Assembly (NCBI GenBank): GCA_028583685.1
Contig: JAMXIF010000015.1
Coordinates: 65,731,245 to 65,795,244 of the forward strand
Reading direction: 5' to 3'
DNA: 64,000 bases
Source of the DNA: Petaurus breviceps papuanus
Lineage: Eukaryota > Chordata > Mammalia > Diprotodontia > Petauridae
The notes under the pieces are model-generated. The model did no database searches, was not told where the DNA came from, and saw only the letters and a program-made list of their open reading frames with translations. Positions 23,040-33,215 of the stretch are shown in pieces; position 1 is the first letter of the stretch; each line of letters begins with the position of its first letter. The position numbers and the translations under genes were made by a program.

Positions 23040-23700
23040 GAGGAGAGTATTCCATATGTACTTTATAGATTAGAATATTGATATTTAGTGGGGTTAAGTG
23101 ATCTATCTAAAACCATTTAAGATATGTCAGAGAAGAAATCTGAATGCATTAGATTGTAATGTCCTTGAGGGCAAGAGCCGTCTTTTGCCTCTTTTCCTAT
23201 ACCTGAAAAAATGCCTCAGCACAAGTCTAGTTCTCCCCATGCTTTGCTTTTAGAAAAAAAGCAGGGGGAGGAGATGGGGCATTAATTGGTTTTGGAAACA
23301 AAGGACCTCTAAATAGTGAAGTGAATAAAAGTAAAAAGTCTTTCCTTCTCCCCCTCCAAGGAAAAGGCTTCAACTGATCTATTCTATGAGAAGAGGGATA
23401 GGCTAGTACTGAACAGAGGATGAAAGAAAAGACTTTTTCCTCTCTCTCTCTCTTCCTCCCAAGGATTGGTCTTCAATTAAGGCTAGTCACAAAATGAGGG
23501 GTAACTTAGTGTGACTCCATGTCACACCTTCCCCATTATTGCAGTACATCTCTAGGACAAGAGTAAAATTAATGGTAAAGGGAATCATGTGACTATGATA
23601 GTCTGTACCTCCTGAGCTGCGCCAATCATCTTCAGTGTTCTCATTGTATATATCTCTCTGAGTGAGTCTGATCAGGGAAGAGAGCATGTATACTCCATGT
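23040..23700. other. MIR and L2 fragments, then unassigned sequence
   Basis: Positions 23040-23135 resemble a MIR-group piece. Positions 23140-23230 resemble an L2 3' end (attagattgtaatgtccttg, agggcaagagc). No feature is recognised from 23231 to 23700 beyond a short CT tract near 23440. Confidence 0.4.
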
Positions 23701-24503
23701 TTTTTTTTTTTTTTTGCATGGGCTATGTTTTCTATTTTTTTCTTTCTTCCAATTTTTTTGACTGATTCTTGATGTCTCATACAATTATTAGCTTCCACTT
23801 GACCAATTCTAATTTTTAACCAATTTTTTGCTTCAGTTAGCTTTTGTACCTCCTTTTCCATTTGGCCAATTAAACTTTTTAAGGAATTGGAGTTTTTTTG
23901 GTGTACTTTTCCCCAGTTTTGTCAATTGTATTTTTAAAGGAATTGTTCGATTTTTCTTCTACCTCTCTTATTTGATTTTCAAAATTCTTCTTGAAAGATG
24001 GCTTTTTGGGCCTGAGACTAGTTCATACTGCGCTTTGATGTTTCAGATGTGGGTATATTGACCATGTTTTCCTCTTCTGAACTTACAGTCATTATTTTTT
24101 ATTCTTGCTCATGTTGTTTGCCTTCTTGTGCTGGAGGCTAGGGGCTTGGTTACTGGTTTTCTGTGCCGGTACCTCAAGTACTGGCAACTAGATATTATAG
24201 TAATCTGGTAGTTTACCTGGTACTGAGCTAGAGCTTGTGGTCATGTTAGCTAGTGTGTGCCTGGTTTTGGTGCTTGTTTGTTCCTCCACCCTAAGGCTTA
24301 GGATCTCCCACTGGTTTGCTGAAGTGGACCTTGTTACTGGCTCGCTTCGATGCCTCCCATCCTGTACTAGTCTCAGAAAGAAGGAATTTTCCCTTAATCC
24401 CCCTAGGTTCCCTAGCTAATAGGGTGCTATACCCTGACTTTTTGCTAACTCAATTATTCCAGGAGTTTTCCTAGGGTAATATTCTCTGGGTTTTTCAAGG
24501 TCA

Positions 24504-25155
24504 TGTAGCAGCCAGCACCCCAGCATCCCCAGGGTGGCTGCCAACAGAGGTTCTTAGATGTGCTTTTCTAAAGGAAAGCAACTCAAAATGGGTTCACAAG
24601 CTTACTTTAATCAATAAAACATATATTGTTTACCTACTTCAAGGGGAAAAGGCCAGCACCGCGAACTTCAGAGAATACAAACAGAATTTACAAGAAACAG
24701 AAAAACATATAAAGCAGACAGGCCTCCAAACTGTCCAACCATTACATCCATATCAAATCACAGTTTCCAGAAAAAGAAGCTTCGACATCTGGGTTTTCAA
24801 AACCGGGGGCTCTCAACAATGGCTGCCCAGAGTCTCATCTGGTCAAATCACACAACACTTCTCAAAGTGAGCCCCAAAGCAAAGCCTCTGTAACAACCTT
24901 CTTGATCCCCTGTCCAGTCACAAATTATCTCCTGAGAAAGGAGCCTCCCACCACAGGCTCTAGGTGCACTTAAGCCTAGGGGCAAGGAAGATCTCAAAAA
25001 TTTACATTCCTTAGGAGCGGCCAGGTAGCACAGGGAGTAAGAGAACCAACCCCAGGGCTCAGACACTTATCACCCACCCAGAAACACCTGGCCATGCAAC
25101 CTTGAGGAAGTTACTTAACCCCAATGACTTTAAAAAAATTTACATTCCTATAACA
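24504..25155 (-). mobile_element. Solo LTR inserted in an L1 5' UTR
   Basis: The plus-strand ends are TGTAGCAGCC and CCTATAACA, and a perfect 5-bp duplication, ggtca, flanks the element (24499-24503 and 25156-25160). The L1 5' UTR is continuous across it when compared with 50780-50860. A SINE lies inside it at 25013-25132. Net LTR length is about 0.5 kb. The minus orientation is inferred from the TGTTATAGGAATG start, which resembles other LTR starts in this window. It is a fossil without internal genes. Confidence 0.8.
25013..25132 (+). mobile_element. Left-type SINE monomer, internally shortened
   Basis: The element has gagcggccaggtagcacagg and the left-monomer body cacccacccagaaacacctg with ttgaggaagttacttaaccc. 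Most of the B-box region is missing. It is flanked by the duplication aaaaatttacattcct (24996-25011 and 25134-25149). It is a free monomer of the kind found as the left half of the dimers. Confidence 0.8.
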
Positions 25156-25689
25156 GGTCAACAAGGGAAGGTGAGAGTGACTTACTGCTTACTCCACCAT
25201 GTTGGTTCCCAGAATTTTAAATAGGTGACTTTCAAACAATCAGTCTATAGACTGATAACTCTAGGGGCAGCCACTTCTTCTGCCAAAAGATCTGCATAAG
25301 ACTGGACTCTCTCACCCAGTTTGGACAGACCCCCCCTCCTGCACTGGGAGGTCTGGGAATCACCACTGTTGCCAGTGATTCAGTCCACTGGGGTCTACTT
25401 CAGCTTTGCTGTGATTTAGTCTGTTCTGGTGTAGACTTCTCGCTATACTGTGCTCTTCTCCCAGTCTGGTGCAACAGATCATTATTGTCGACCTTCCAGG
25501 TTGTCTTGGGATATAAATCGGACACACTCTTGTCTCTTTGTGCATTCTGCTGATCTGGAATTTTCAGATTTTCAGAATTTTCAGATTCACTTTTTAGAGA
25601 CTTTTGAAGAAGTTTGTGGGAGATCACAAGTGAGTGAGTCCCCGCTTTCACTCCTCTGTCTTGGCTCTGCTCCCTAGACACAAATAAAA

Positions 25690-26240
25690 ACAGTGCTTGA
25701 GAATGGAATTAGGAAGTATTGTCTCAGATTCAAGTTAGTACTAGGTACATCACTATGTTAAACTTACTATGGTAGCTCCTTTACTAAACTTAGGTACCTT
25801 ACTATGCCAAACTAACTCCACAATGTAAAAAAGGTATACCAGTATATCTGAACACAACAGGAGATACATTAGAGATCAATTAATTTAACAAGTTTCATTT
25901 CATAGATGAGGAAACTGAAACCAAAACACCTAGTATTATTGAAAACTTTAAAGCACTATATAAATGCCAGCTGTTATTACTAATATTATTAGCTACAGTC
26001 ACCTGGCCTTCAGTTTGGTGATGATCTCACTTGCTGAGCCTTTTTTATTGCCTTCCTGCTGAAGTCAAACAACCTTTATAGAGTAATACAGAGATGTGCT
26101 AGTAAATGTAGTAGATAGTAGTGCCTGGGACAGAACACAAAGTTTCCTGATTTCTGGTCCTTCATAGTGTATGATTTTGCTTCTGATTTGTCACTGCCTA
26201 ACTTTGCTAGATGGCTGATGTAGTGGTATCTTCAACTGCT
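25690..26240. other. Mostly unassigned, with a MAR1/MIR-like piece
   Basis: Positions 25860-25990 contain a MAR1-like centre (catttcatagatgaggaaac) and a MIR-like tail (aaagcactatataaatgcca). The rest is not recognised. Confidence 0.4.
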
Positions 26241-26459
26241 TTCAATATTTTGATGGATATATAATCTGAGTGATTTGGGAACTCCTTCCAATGATTCAAA
26301 TAAGAATCCATGGATTCTTATTCATCCTGCGTAACCCATCGGAATATATGAAACAAAAAAGGCTGCTGCTCTGGTCTCTTGAAATTATATGGTTTTTGGT
26401 GGACCATCCATTGGTTATTCCTTAATTTTAATATAAGAACAGTCAATCTTCTTTTCAAT

Positions 26460-26650
26460 AACACATCTCGGTGGTGACATCTTTTATGTCACTTAATGTC
26501 ATTAATAATGCAGAACACCTTTTTTGTGCCCATCATGCCCCATTTCAGAGACTGTGGCATTCCATGACTCTCAGCATCACCAGAAGGATATTAATGTTAA
26601 GAAGGCAGAAGTTTGGGGTCATTATCCACCTACAGGGTTTGCCCTTTGAC
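26460..26650. repeat. Unclassified ancient repeat, copy C
   Basis: It shares with copies A and B the ordered phrases gacatcttttatgtcactta, tgtggcattccatgactctc, aaggatattaatgttaagaa and ggcagaagtttggggtc. An open frame at 26471-26662 spans it but shows no recognisable protein motif. The repeat may extend on both sides (26240-27080), where I see nothing else that I can assign. Confidence 0.4.
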
Positions 26651-27089
26651 ATACATTGGTGAACCAGCCCTATGGATTATCTATATCTATCCAATTGTGA
26701 ATCGTTGTCCAGGTAATGGGGTAGTCTTCACCTAATTGTTATTTCCTTTGTGATTAGCTAGACCTAATTCTTTTGAGTGATTATGTATCACATTTAGGAG
26801 GCTTTGAAATGTTCCAGGACTTTGATGTAACCAACATAATGTTACTCACAAAAAACAGCTTACAGAGGATCATACAACTGATAGAGAGCTTTTCGCTCAA
26901 ATTCAATGCTGACTATACTCCTCCAAAACAGCAAACACTTTTGGCAAGTGTGTCTTGCTATTTTATGCTTTACTAGATACTAACAACCAGAAGGTTTTCA
27001 AAGAAAGGAATCTGCTTACCTCTTTCAAGGAATCTCTTATCCATTGGCATGATCTTTGAAAGCACAAAAATCTTTGCCTTTCTTGGCAT

Positions 27090-27165
27090 TCACAATGTTT
27101 GGAAAGTGCCTGACAGAGAGTAAGCATTCAACAATGCTTGTTGATTGAATGATCCTATCATATGC
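27090..27165 (+). repeat. L2 3'-end fragment
   Basis: The phrase aagtgcctgacagagagtaa, gcattcaacaatgcttgttg, attgaatga is the terminal L2 signature. Confidence 0.55.
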
Positions 27166-27639
27166 ACAGGAGACATCTTATTAGTAGAGAAACATTAAGG
27201 TGGCATTTTGCAGTATAGAAACAAATGATTTTTTTTTAATCATCAAGAAATCAACACAGTGAGAATTTATTTCCTCTATACCAGGTTGGAGAATCTGGGA
27301 CCTTGAGGCAATATGAGACCCTCTAGGTCCTCAAGTATGACCCTTTGACTGAGTCCAAACTTAACAGGACAAATCCCCTTAATAAAAGGGACACAAATCT
27401 ATAAGGGCTTATTTAATTCCCCTTCTCTTAGTCAGAAAATGAATGTACAGTTTGTTTTTGACTCTATATTCAAAGACTTCACAGATTATAGTGACTTACC
27501 AGAATTTGTGTTCTACTGATACAACCACTAAGAAACTAAGATCACCAGTAACACAGTAAGTTACCGACACCATCATACCATAGTAAGGTACCAGAGGGGA
27601 ACACTAGAAAGGGAAGAAGGAGAGAGGAATGGAACATTC
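27166..27639. other. No recognised feature
   Basis: This is unassigned AT-rich sequence between an L2 scrap and a MIR. Confidence 0.4.
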
Positions 27640-27887
27640 CTTAAGCATCCATTATGTAACAGGCATTGTGCTATGACTTTTAAAGATATTACCACAATCT
27701 TCACCAAAATTCCATTGTTTAATGGCTACTATTATCCCCATTTTACATTTTGGAAACTGAAGCAGACAGAGGTTAAGTGACTTTTCCAGGATCACATAGC
27801 TAGTAAGTATCTGAGACCAAATTTGAACTCAGGTCTTCCTGACTCCAGGTCCACCACTCTATTCACTGAGCCATTTAGTTACCCCAC
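27640..27887 (-). repeat. MIR SINE, nearly full length
   Basis: The order ttaagcatccattatgtaac, aggcattgtgctatg, ctactattatccccatttta, gaggttaagtgac, cacatagctagtaag, ttgaactcaggtcttcctga is complete. Its right end is the target of the solo LTR that begins at 27888. Confidence 0.75.
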
Positions 27888-29103
27888 TGTAATATAATGC
27901 CAAGGAAAGGCAACTTCCCAAGGTTCAGAATACCAGCAAAAGTGCTCTCCATTTTATTCAGTGACCAACCAAGAACAGAGAAGATCAAAACATGACATCA
28001 TTCAAAATACAGCATTTACTAAGTGTGATTAAATAATCTCCAAGGACTACCCCACCCCAGGACCTTCCAATCATTCAATCAATTACAAAGTCCCTGGTCT
28101 AAATACTTCTCCACCCCTAGGCTATACCTTCATTTAGTCCACCACAAAGCCCCTCTTCTCAAATGGAGATTAGTTTCCAAACATAAGTAAAGTACCTTCA
28201 TTTGTCAATCACAGAGCACAAAAAGGTCAAAAGTTCCCCACCCCTGGATCACAATTGAATCTACCCCAGAGTTACATCAAGTCCAAGCACAGCACTTAAT
28301 ACCCAAATGGAGGTCTTTTCTTCATCTTGACAGGAGGCAAGTTCTCAGCAATCTTAGTTCCTGGGGAGACAAGGCTTAGCAAGGCCACAAGATAAATTGC
28401 CAGTCTCTTCATTAATTCATCCTCTGTCTGTAGAACAGTCCTAGAACCCCTGAAAACATTAGCAAAACCCTCTCCTAGGATTTCTGTAAACATACAACAA
28501 GAAAATCCTTCTTCAGGGCTTCTGAACCAACAGCAAGGTTCCCAGACCCCTGCAACAACAGCACTGTCTTTCACCAGTGGACAGTATTCACTCTGTCTGC
28601 AGGACAGTCTCCAGACCCCTGCAACAACAGCACTGTCCTTCACCAGTGGACAGTATTCACTCTCTGTCTGCAGGACAGTCTCAGGGCTTCTTAACCAAAA
28701 GCCAGGTTCCAGGACTTCTTCAACAGGACAGTCTTTCACCAGTGGACAAATCTGGCAAAACAACATCAAAACAGACAGACAAAGTACCAGCAAAACAGCC
28801 ATGTCTCCTCAGTCTTTGGCAGCTCAGGGGGCAGGTCTCAAAAGTCCAGGGCGATTCAAAGTGGCCCCAGCAATCCTTCTCAGTCTCTCTCTCTGCCTCC
28901 ACGTGGGTGCTGCTTCCAAAAAGTCCTTCTGCCTCTCTCTTGTCTCTCCAAATCTACTGTCACCAGCTCCTCCCAGTTCAGGATTTTCTTTTCACATCAA
29001 CAAGTCCATCCCACAGGTGGGATTAACAAGCTCTGGGTTTTAACACAATCAATTTGAAAACCAAGCCAATACAGGGGAATCTTTAATTGCCATTACTATC
29101 ACA
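27888..29103 (-). mobile_element. Solo LTR, ~1.2 kb family, copy 2
   Basis: This is the same element as 6537-7754 in opposite orientation. The plus-strand ends are TGTAATATAATGCC and CCATTACTATCACA, and the 5-bp duplication is cccac (27883-27887 and 29104-29108). It is 1216 bp long and contains the ~70-bp tandem units (about 28545-28680). A 168-codon frame is open on the LTR sense strand at 28296-28802, beginning MAVLLVLCLSVLML, and the repeat units lie within it. No internal retroviral sequence is attached. Confidence 0.88.
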
Positions 29104-29345
29104 CCCACTAGAAAGAAAAGTTCATCACATGATTTTTACCTTGCTGTCTTTTGAATTTGTTTCGATTTTTCTTGTCGCCATAGCAACTTTATAGTTAGGA
29201 TCTTTTCTTCTGTTTGCTCATTTTCTGGCTATTTACTTACTGTTAACTCCATATTAAAGTGGAGCTCTTCTTCCAGAGTGGAAGGGGCAGTGTCCCAAGG
29301 TTCAGATATTTTTGTGCAGCTCTTTTAAGAGATAATTCTGGGGAC

Positions 29346-30221
29346 TGTAATGGCAAGTACAGATTCAACTTGTTTCAGCTATTGAATTAACACTTTGTTT
29401 CAGTTCAATTTTCTTTTTATTTTTAAAACAATTGGGGTTAAGTAACTTGCCCAAGGTTACATGGCCAGTTTTTTTGTGTGGTTGTTAAGTGTCTGAGGCT
29501 GGAATCGATCCCAGGTCCTCCCGACTCTGGGACCGGGTGCTCTACTCACTGCGTCACCTAGACAACCCAGTTCAAATTTCTTTTGAGCCTTGTATCAAGT
29601 CTGTTAAGAAATAAAACATGTGAACCCCACAACTTGTGAACCCTAGAACTCATGAACTCCTGCAACAGGAAGGGGAGGAACTAAGGATAATTTCCCGGCT
29701 AGAGACAGCAGAAATGAAAAGACAACTCTTGTGGTGGCAAAGTCAAGAAGGAGAATACTTGTGGTATCCTGGCACTCTGTCTGTTTTTATTTTTGTTTGT
29801 GATACTTTGTACAGAAGCTCTGGGACCTTACTGGAAGCCCTGAAAGAGGATTTTCTGGTTGTATGTTTACAGAAGTCCTGGAGGAGGGTTTTGGAAGTCC
29901 TGGGATTTTACTGATGATTTTTGCTGACCTCTTGGACCTTGCTTCTGCGTCTGTGTTTATTTCTATGTTGGTGATTTGTGTTGAATTCTCAGGCCTTGTT
30001 GGTGGGTCTGAGTTGATTTCACAGGCAGATAGTGAGTTGATGATGGTGGCAGCAAAGTGCATGACTAAATGAATATAATTTGTTTAAACCTGTGTGACCA
30101 CTTTGGTGAAAACTATGTGGCCATTTTAGTGATAAGAGACTTCACTATACTGTGTAATCAGAATCTTAAAAGCTATTCACAACAGTAGTCCTTTGGAAAG
30201 CTGCTCATGCTTCACTTTACA
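29346..30221 (+). mobile_element. Solo LTR, relative of the 1.2 kb family, inserted in an L1 5' UTR
   Basis: The element runs from TGTAATGGCAAG to CACTTTACA, with the 5-bp near-duplication gggac (29341-29345) and ggtac (30222-30226). It shares with the 1.2 kb family the segment gaagccctgaaagaggattt, tctggttgtatgtttacaga, but diverges elsewhere. A SINE is inserted at 29418-29567. The frame 29636-29914 is open, with no recognised motif. It is a fossil and older than the 1.2 kb copies by appearance. Confidence 0.7.
29418..29567 (-). mobile_element. tRNA-derived SINE monomer, minus strand
   Basis: The minus strand begins gttgtctaggtgacgcag and has the B-box-like gatcgattccagcc and the body gtaaccttgggcaagttact. 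It is flanked by cagttcaattttctttt (29401-29417) and cagttcaaatttctttt (29568-29584), a 17-bp duplication with one mismatch. Confidence 0.85.
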
Positions 30222-30984
30222 GGTACCTGTAAGTTTTCAGTCCTTCCAATGTAGTATGATTAAGGTAGAGGTGTGTTTACTACTCTCCTGGTCTGTGGAG
30301 ACCAGGAGACTGCTGGTGGACTTGAGAAACACAAGCACTCTTTTTTGCCCTTAAAACATTTACCAGGGTTCCAGATTCTCTGTAGCTGAAAGTTCTGGTT
30401 GCTACTGATCCTCCTCACCCTGGGGCTGAGATCCAGGACTCTTACCCAGATCCAAGTATTATCAAAACAACAGAATCAATTCTGCCTCAATGCTAGCAGA
30501 GAACCCTGTAAAACACCTTACTGTATGTGGACAGAGAGATCTAGAATATGACACTGCTGCTCTTGATTCAGGCGCCCCCAAGGCCTGCTGCTGGTTTGCA
30601 AGCACACAGTCTGAATTGGACTGTGTTCCACTCTCATTCTGGTATAAGAGACCTTTTCCTGCCAACCTTGTAAGTTGTCTTCAGCTGGAAAATTGTTTCA
30701 TCCTGTCCTTTTGTTGTTTCTGCCACTCCAGAATGGCACTATTAAAAATAGTTTGGAGGGGTTTTGGGGAGAGCTCAGGTGAGTCCCTTCTTTTTCTCTG
30801 CCATCTTGGCTCTACTTTATATAATTTTAAACATTATAGTTTGGATTACTTTTCTTATACAATCATATATTATAAATATATGTTATTAAATTATAAGTTA
30901 ATTTTTTTTCAATGAGAATTATCATTTCAATAGCAATTTGGATAAAGAGCTGTATGTAGGGTAAGGCCTGAGCTTGTCTCTGAC

Positions 30985-31135
30985 CTTTGTTCTCTTTGGT
31001 ATCATGGACAAGTCCTTTATTGTAATCTCTCAGTTTCTTTCTCTATGGAATGAGGATAATAATGCCTGTATTAGTTATTGTGAAAGTTGTTACAAAGCTC
31101 AAATGAATCATATAAAATTCTGAAAACATTATTTT
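30985..31135 (+). repeat. MIR-group fragment
   Basis: The order cttgtctctgacctttg, tatggaatgaggataataat, gcctgtattagttattgtga, aagctcaaatgaatcatat fits MIR. It is old. Confidence 0.5.
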
Positions 31136-32263
31136 TTAAAATTTATTTTCAGTTTTCAAAATTTATTTACACAAGATTTTGAGTTACAAATTTTCTCCCC
31201 ATTTTTCCCTTACTCCCACCCCAAAATAATGAGCCTACTGAATACCCCTTCCCCCAATCTGCTCTCTCTTAAATCCTTCCCCATACCCCCTCCAACTTTC
31301 TAGTAGGGCAAGATGGATGTGTGTAATGTGTGCCTGTATAACTATACATCTTTTTTCCTAGTTGCATGTAAAAACAATTTTTTAAACATTTGTTTTAAAA
31401 CTTTGATTTACAGATTCTTTCCCTTCTTCCCTCCTCACGCACCCCCACTGGGAAGATAAGTAATTCAATGTAGGTTGTACATGTGTAGTTACGTAAAATG
31501 TTTCCATAGTAGATATATTGTGAAAGACTAATTTAGTTTTCCTTCTATCCTATCCCATCCCCCACTTATTTATTTTCTACTTTGACTCTGTCCCTTTTCA
31601 AAAATGTGTGCTTCTAACTACCCTTTTCCCCAATCTGCCTCCCTTCTATCATCCCCCCGCCTCCCTTATTCCCTTCCCCTCTACTTTTCTGAACAGCAAG
31701 ATAACCAAATGAGTGTGTATGTTAAGCCAAATTCAATGAGATTAAGGTTGACCCATTCCCTTTTGCCTGCCTGTTCTTCCCACCCACTGTAACAGTTTTC
31801 CTTTGCCTCTTTTATATGAGATAATTTACCCTATTCTAGCTCTCCCTATCTCCTTCTCTCATTATATTCTTTTCTCACCTCTAAATTTTATTTTTTAGAT
31901 ATCATCCCTTACTATTCAACTGATCCTGTGCCCTCTATGTATACATGTACATTTATAATATACAAGTAATAAACACACACATATGTAGTTATACACAATA
32001 CACCCTCATAAATAAACATATGTGTATATAGGCATATGTATACATATATATTACCTCCAACTATCTACATACTGAGAAAAGTCTCATAAGTTACAATTAT
32101 CATTTTTCAGTGTAGGAACGTAAGTATTTCAATGTAAGTAAATGTAAGTTCCGTATTTTTTCCTTTTTCTGTTTACCTTCTCATGCTTTTCTTGCTTCTT
32201 GTATTTGAAAGTCAAATTTTCTGTTCAACTCTGGTTTTTTCATCAAGAATGCTTGAAAGTGGG

Positions 32264-32576
32264 ACGGCCAGGTAGCACAGCAAGTAAGAGCACCAGCTCC
32301 AGTGTTGAGAAGACCTGGAGATCGAATCCCGGGCTCAGACACTTAGCACCCACCCAGAAACACCTGGCCGTGTAACCTTGAGCAAGTTACTTAACCCCAA
32401 TTGCTTAGCGGCGGCCAGGTGGCTCAGTGAGTAAGAGCACCGGCTCCAGTGTTGGGACGACCTGGAGATCGAATCCCGGGCTCAGACACTCAGCACCACA
32501 CCCAGAAATAACTGGCCGTGTAACCTTGAGCAAGTTACTTAACCCCGATTGCTTAAAAATAAAAAATAAAAAAAAA
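32264..32576 (+). mobile_element. Dimeric tRNA-derived SINE
   Basis: The left monomer (32264-32405) has cggccaggtagcacagcaag and cacccacccagaaacacctg. The right monomer (32409-32576) has cggccaggtggctcagtgag and caccacacccagaaataact. Both have a clear B-box-like gatcgaatcccgg. The A-rich end is aaaaataaaaaataaaa. The duplication aagaatgcttgaaagtggg is at 32245-32263 and 32577-32595. It includes the first ggg of the next SINE, so this dimer inserted after that SINE. Confidence 0.92.
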
Positions 32577-32595
32577 AAGAATGCTTGAAAGTGGG

Positions 32596-32746
32596 GAGGT
32601 TAGGTGGCACAGTGGTGGAGCACTGGCCCCGGAGTCAGGACGATCTGAGTTCTGATCCACCTCAGACACTTATCACGCACACAACAAAACTAGTGTGACC
32701 TTGGCCAAGTTACTGAACCCCGATTGCCGTCCAAAAAAAGAAAAAA
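32596..32746 (+). mobile_element. tRNA-derived marsupial SINE (WSINE-like)
   Basis: The head gaggttaggtggcacagtgg, the A-box-like segment, a weak B box (gagttctgatccacc), the body gtgaccttggccaagttact and an A-rich end are present. Its own duplication, gaatgcttgaaagt, lies at 32749-32762 and, to the left, inside the duplication now shared with the dimeric SINE. It sits in HAL1 ORF1 sequence on the opposite strand. Confidence 0.85.
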
Positions 32747-33215
32747 GAGAATGCTTGAAAGTACTTTATTTCATTGAATGACCATATTTTCCCCTGAAGC
32801 ATTATACTCAGTTTTTTGGGGTAGGTGATTTTTTGTTTTAATCCTAGCTCCTTTGACCTCTGGAATATAATATTCCAACCCCCTCAACCCCTTAGTATAG
32901 AAGCTAGATCTTTTGCTAACCTGATTGTGTTTCCACAATACTCAAATTGCTCTGTCATGTCCAGGCCATGGTTTTGAGCATCCCTGGGTTTGGGCCTGGG
33001 GCCTGGGTGGCTCATGCAGGACTGCTCAGCCGCCAGCTTGGTGCAATAGACCCTTCTGTTCGGCCTGCCAGGCTGGCTTCAACAAGAGGTTTCTTTCTTT
33101 CTGTTACTTTGTGGGTTCTGTAACTCTAAAAAATTTTTAGAGTCATAATTTACAAGTGTTGGAGTTTGTTGCGGCTGGAGCTCATGGAATTTCCTGTTTC
33201 TACTCTGCCTAAGAC

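Larger units (their letters stand above)
23701..25678 (-). mobile_element. L1 5' region: 5' UTR plus start of ORF1, minus strand
   Basis: Read on the minus strand, the element starts at about 25678 with gcagagccaagacagagg. It continues through a long 5' UTR homologous to that at 50570-51420 (shared: gaaagtcacctattt, agtaagcagtaagtcactctc, aaaaacccagagaatatt) and enters ORF1. The coiled-coil part reads as FENQIREVEEKSNN-like residues near 23940-24000, then NWLKIRIGQVEANN near 23780. It ends in a 16-bp A-run (plus-strand T-run 23701-23716) in the middle of ORF1, so ORF2 is absent. An LTR is inserted at 24504-25155. Confidence 0.8.
29109..30822 (-). mobile_element. L1 5' region: 5' UTR and start of ORF1, minus strand
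   Basis: Minus-strand reading starts near 30822 with gagccaagatggcagagaaa and continues through the 5' UTR (gggactcacctgagctctcc; cagcagcaggccttggggg). After an LTR insertion (29346-30221) it resumes to what looks like the ORF1 start (atgagcaaacagaagaaaag near 29223). It stops close to the solo LTR copy 2. ORF2 and most of ORF1 are absent. Confidence 0.7.
31138..33215 (-). mobile_element. HAL1 with internal shortening, minus strand
   Basis: Minus-strand reading has the 5' end near 33215 (gcagagtagaaacaggaa). About 240 bp of 5' UTR follows, then a direct jump at about 32965 into the C-terminal part of ORF1 (CGNTIR-, KDLAS- and GLRLK-like segments at 32780-32960). The 3' UTR and an A-rich tail follow to 31138. 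Compared with 43708-46696, the distal 5' UTR and most of ORF1 are gone. Two SINEs are inserted at 32264-32746. It is dead. Confidence 0.75.

Noticed and set aside
25690-27600. A dispersed pair of phrases around ttactatggtag and catagtaaggtacc near 25770 and 27580 as a repeat
   Set aside because: The matches are too short and AT-rich to separate from chance.
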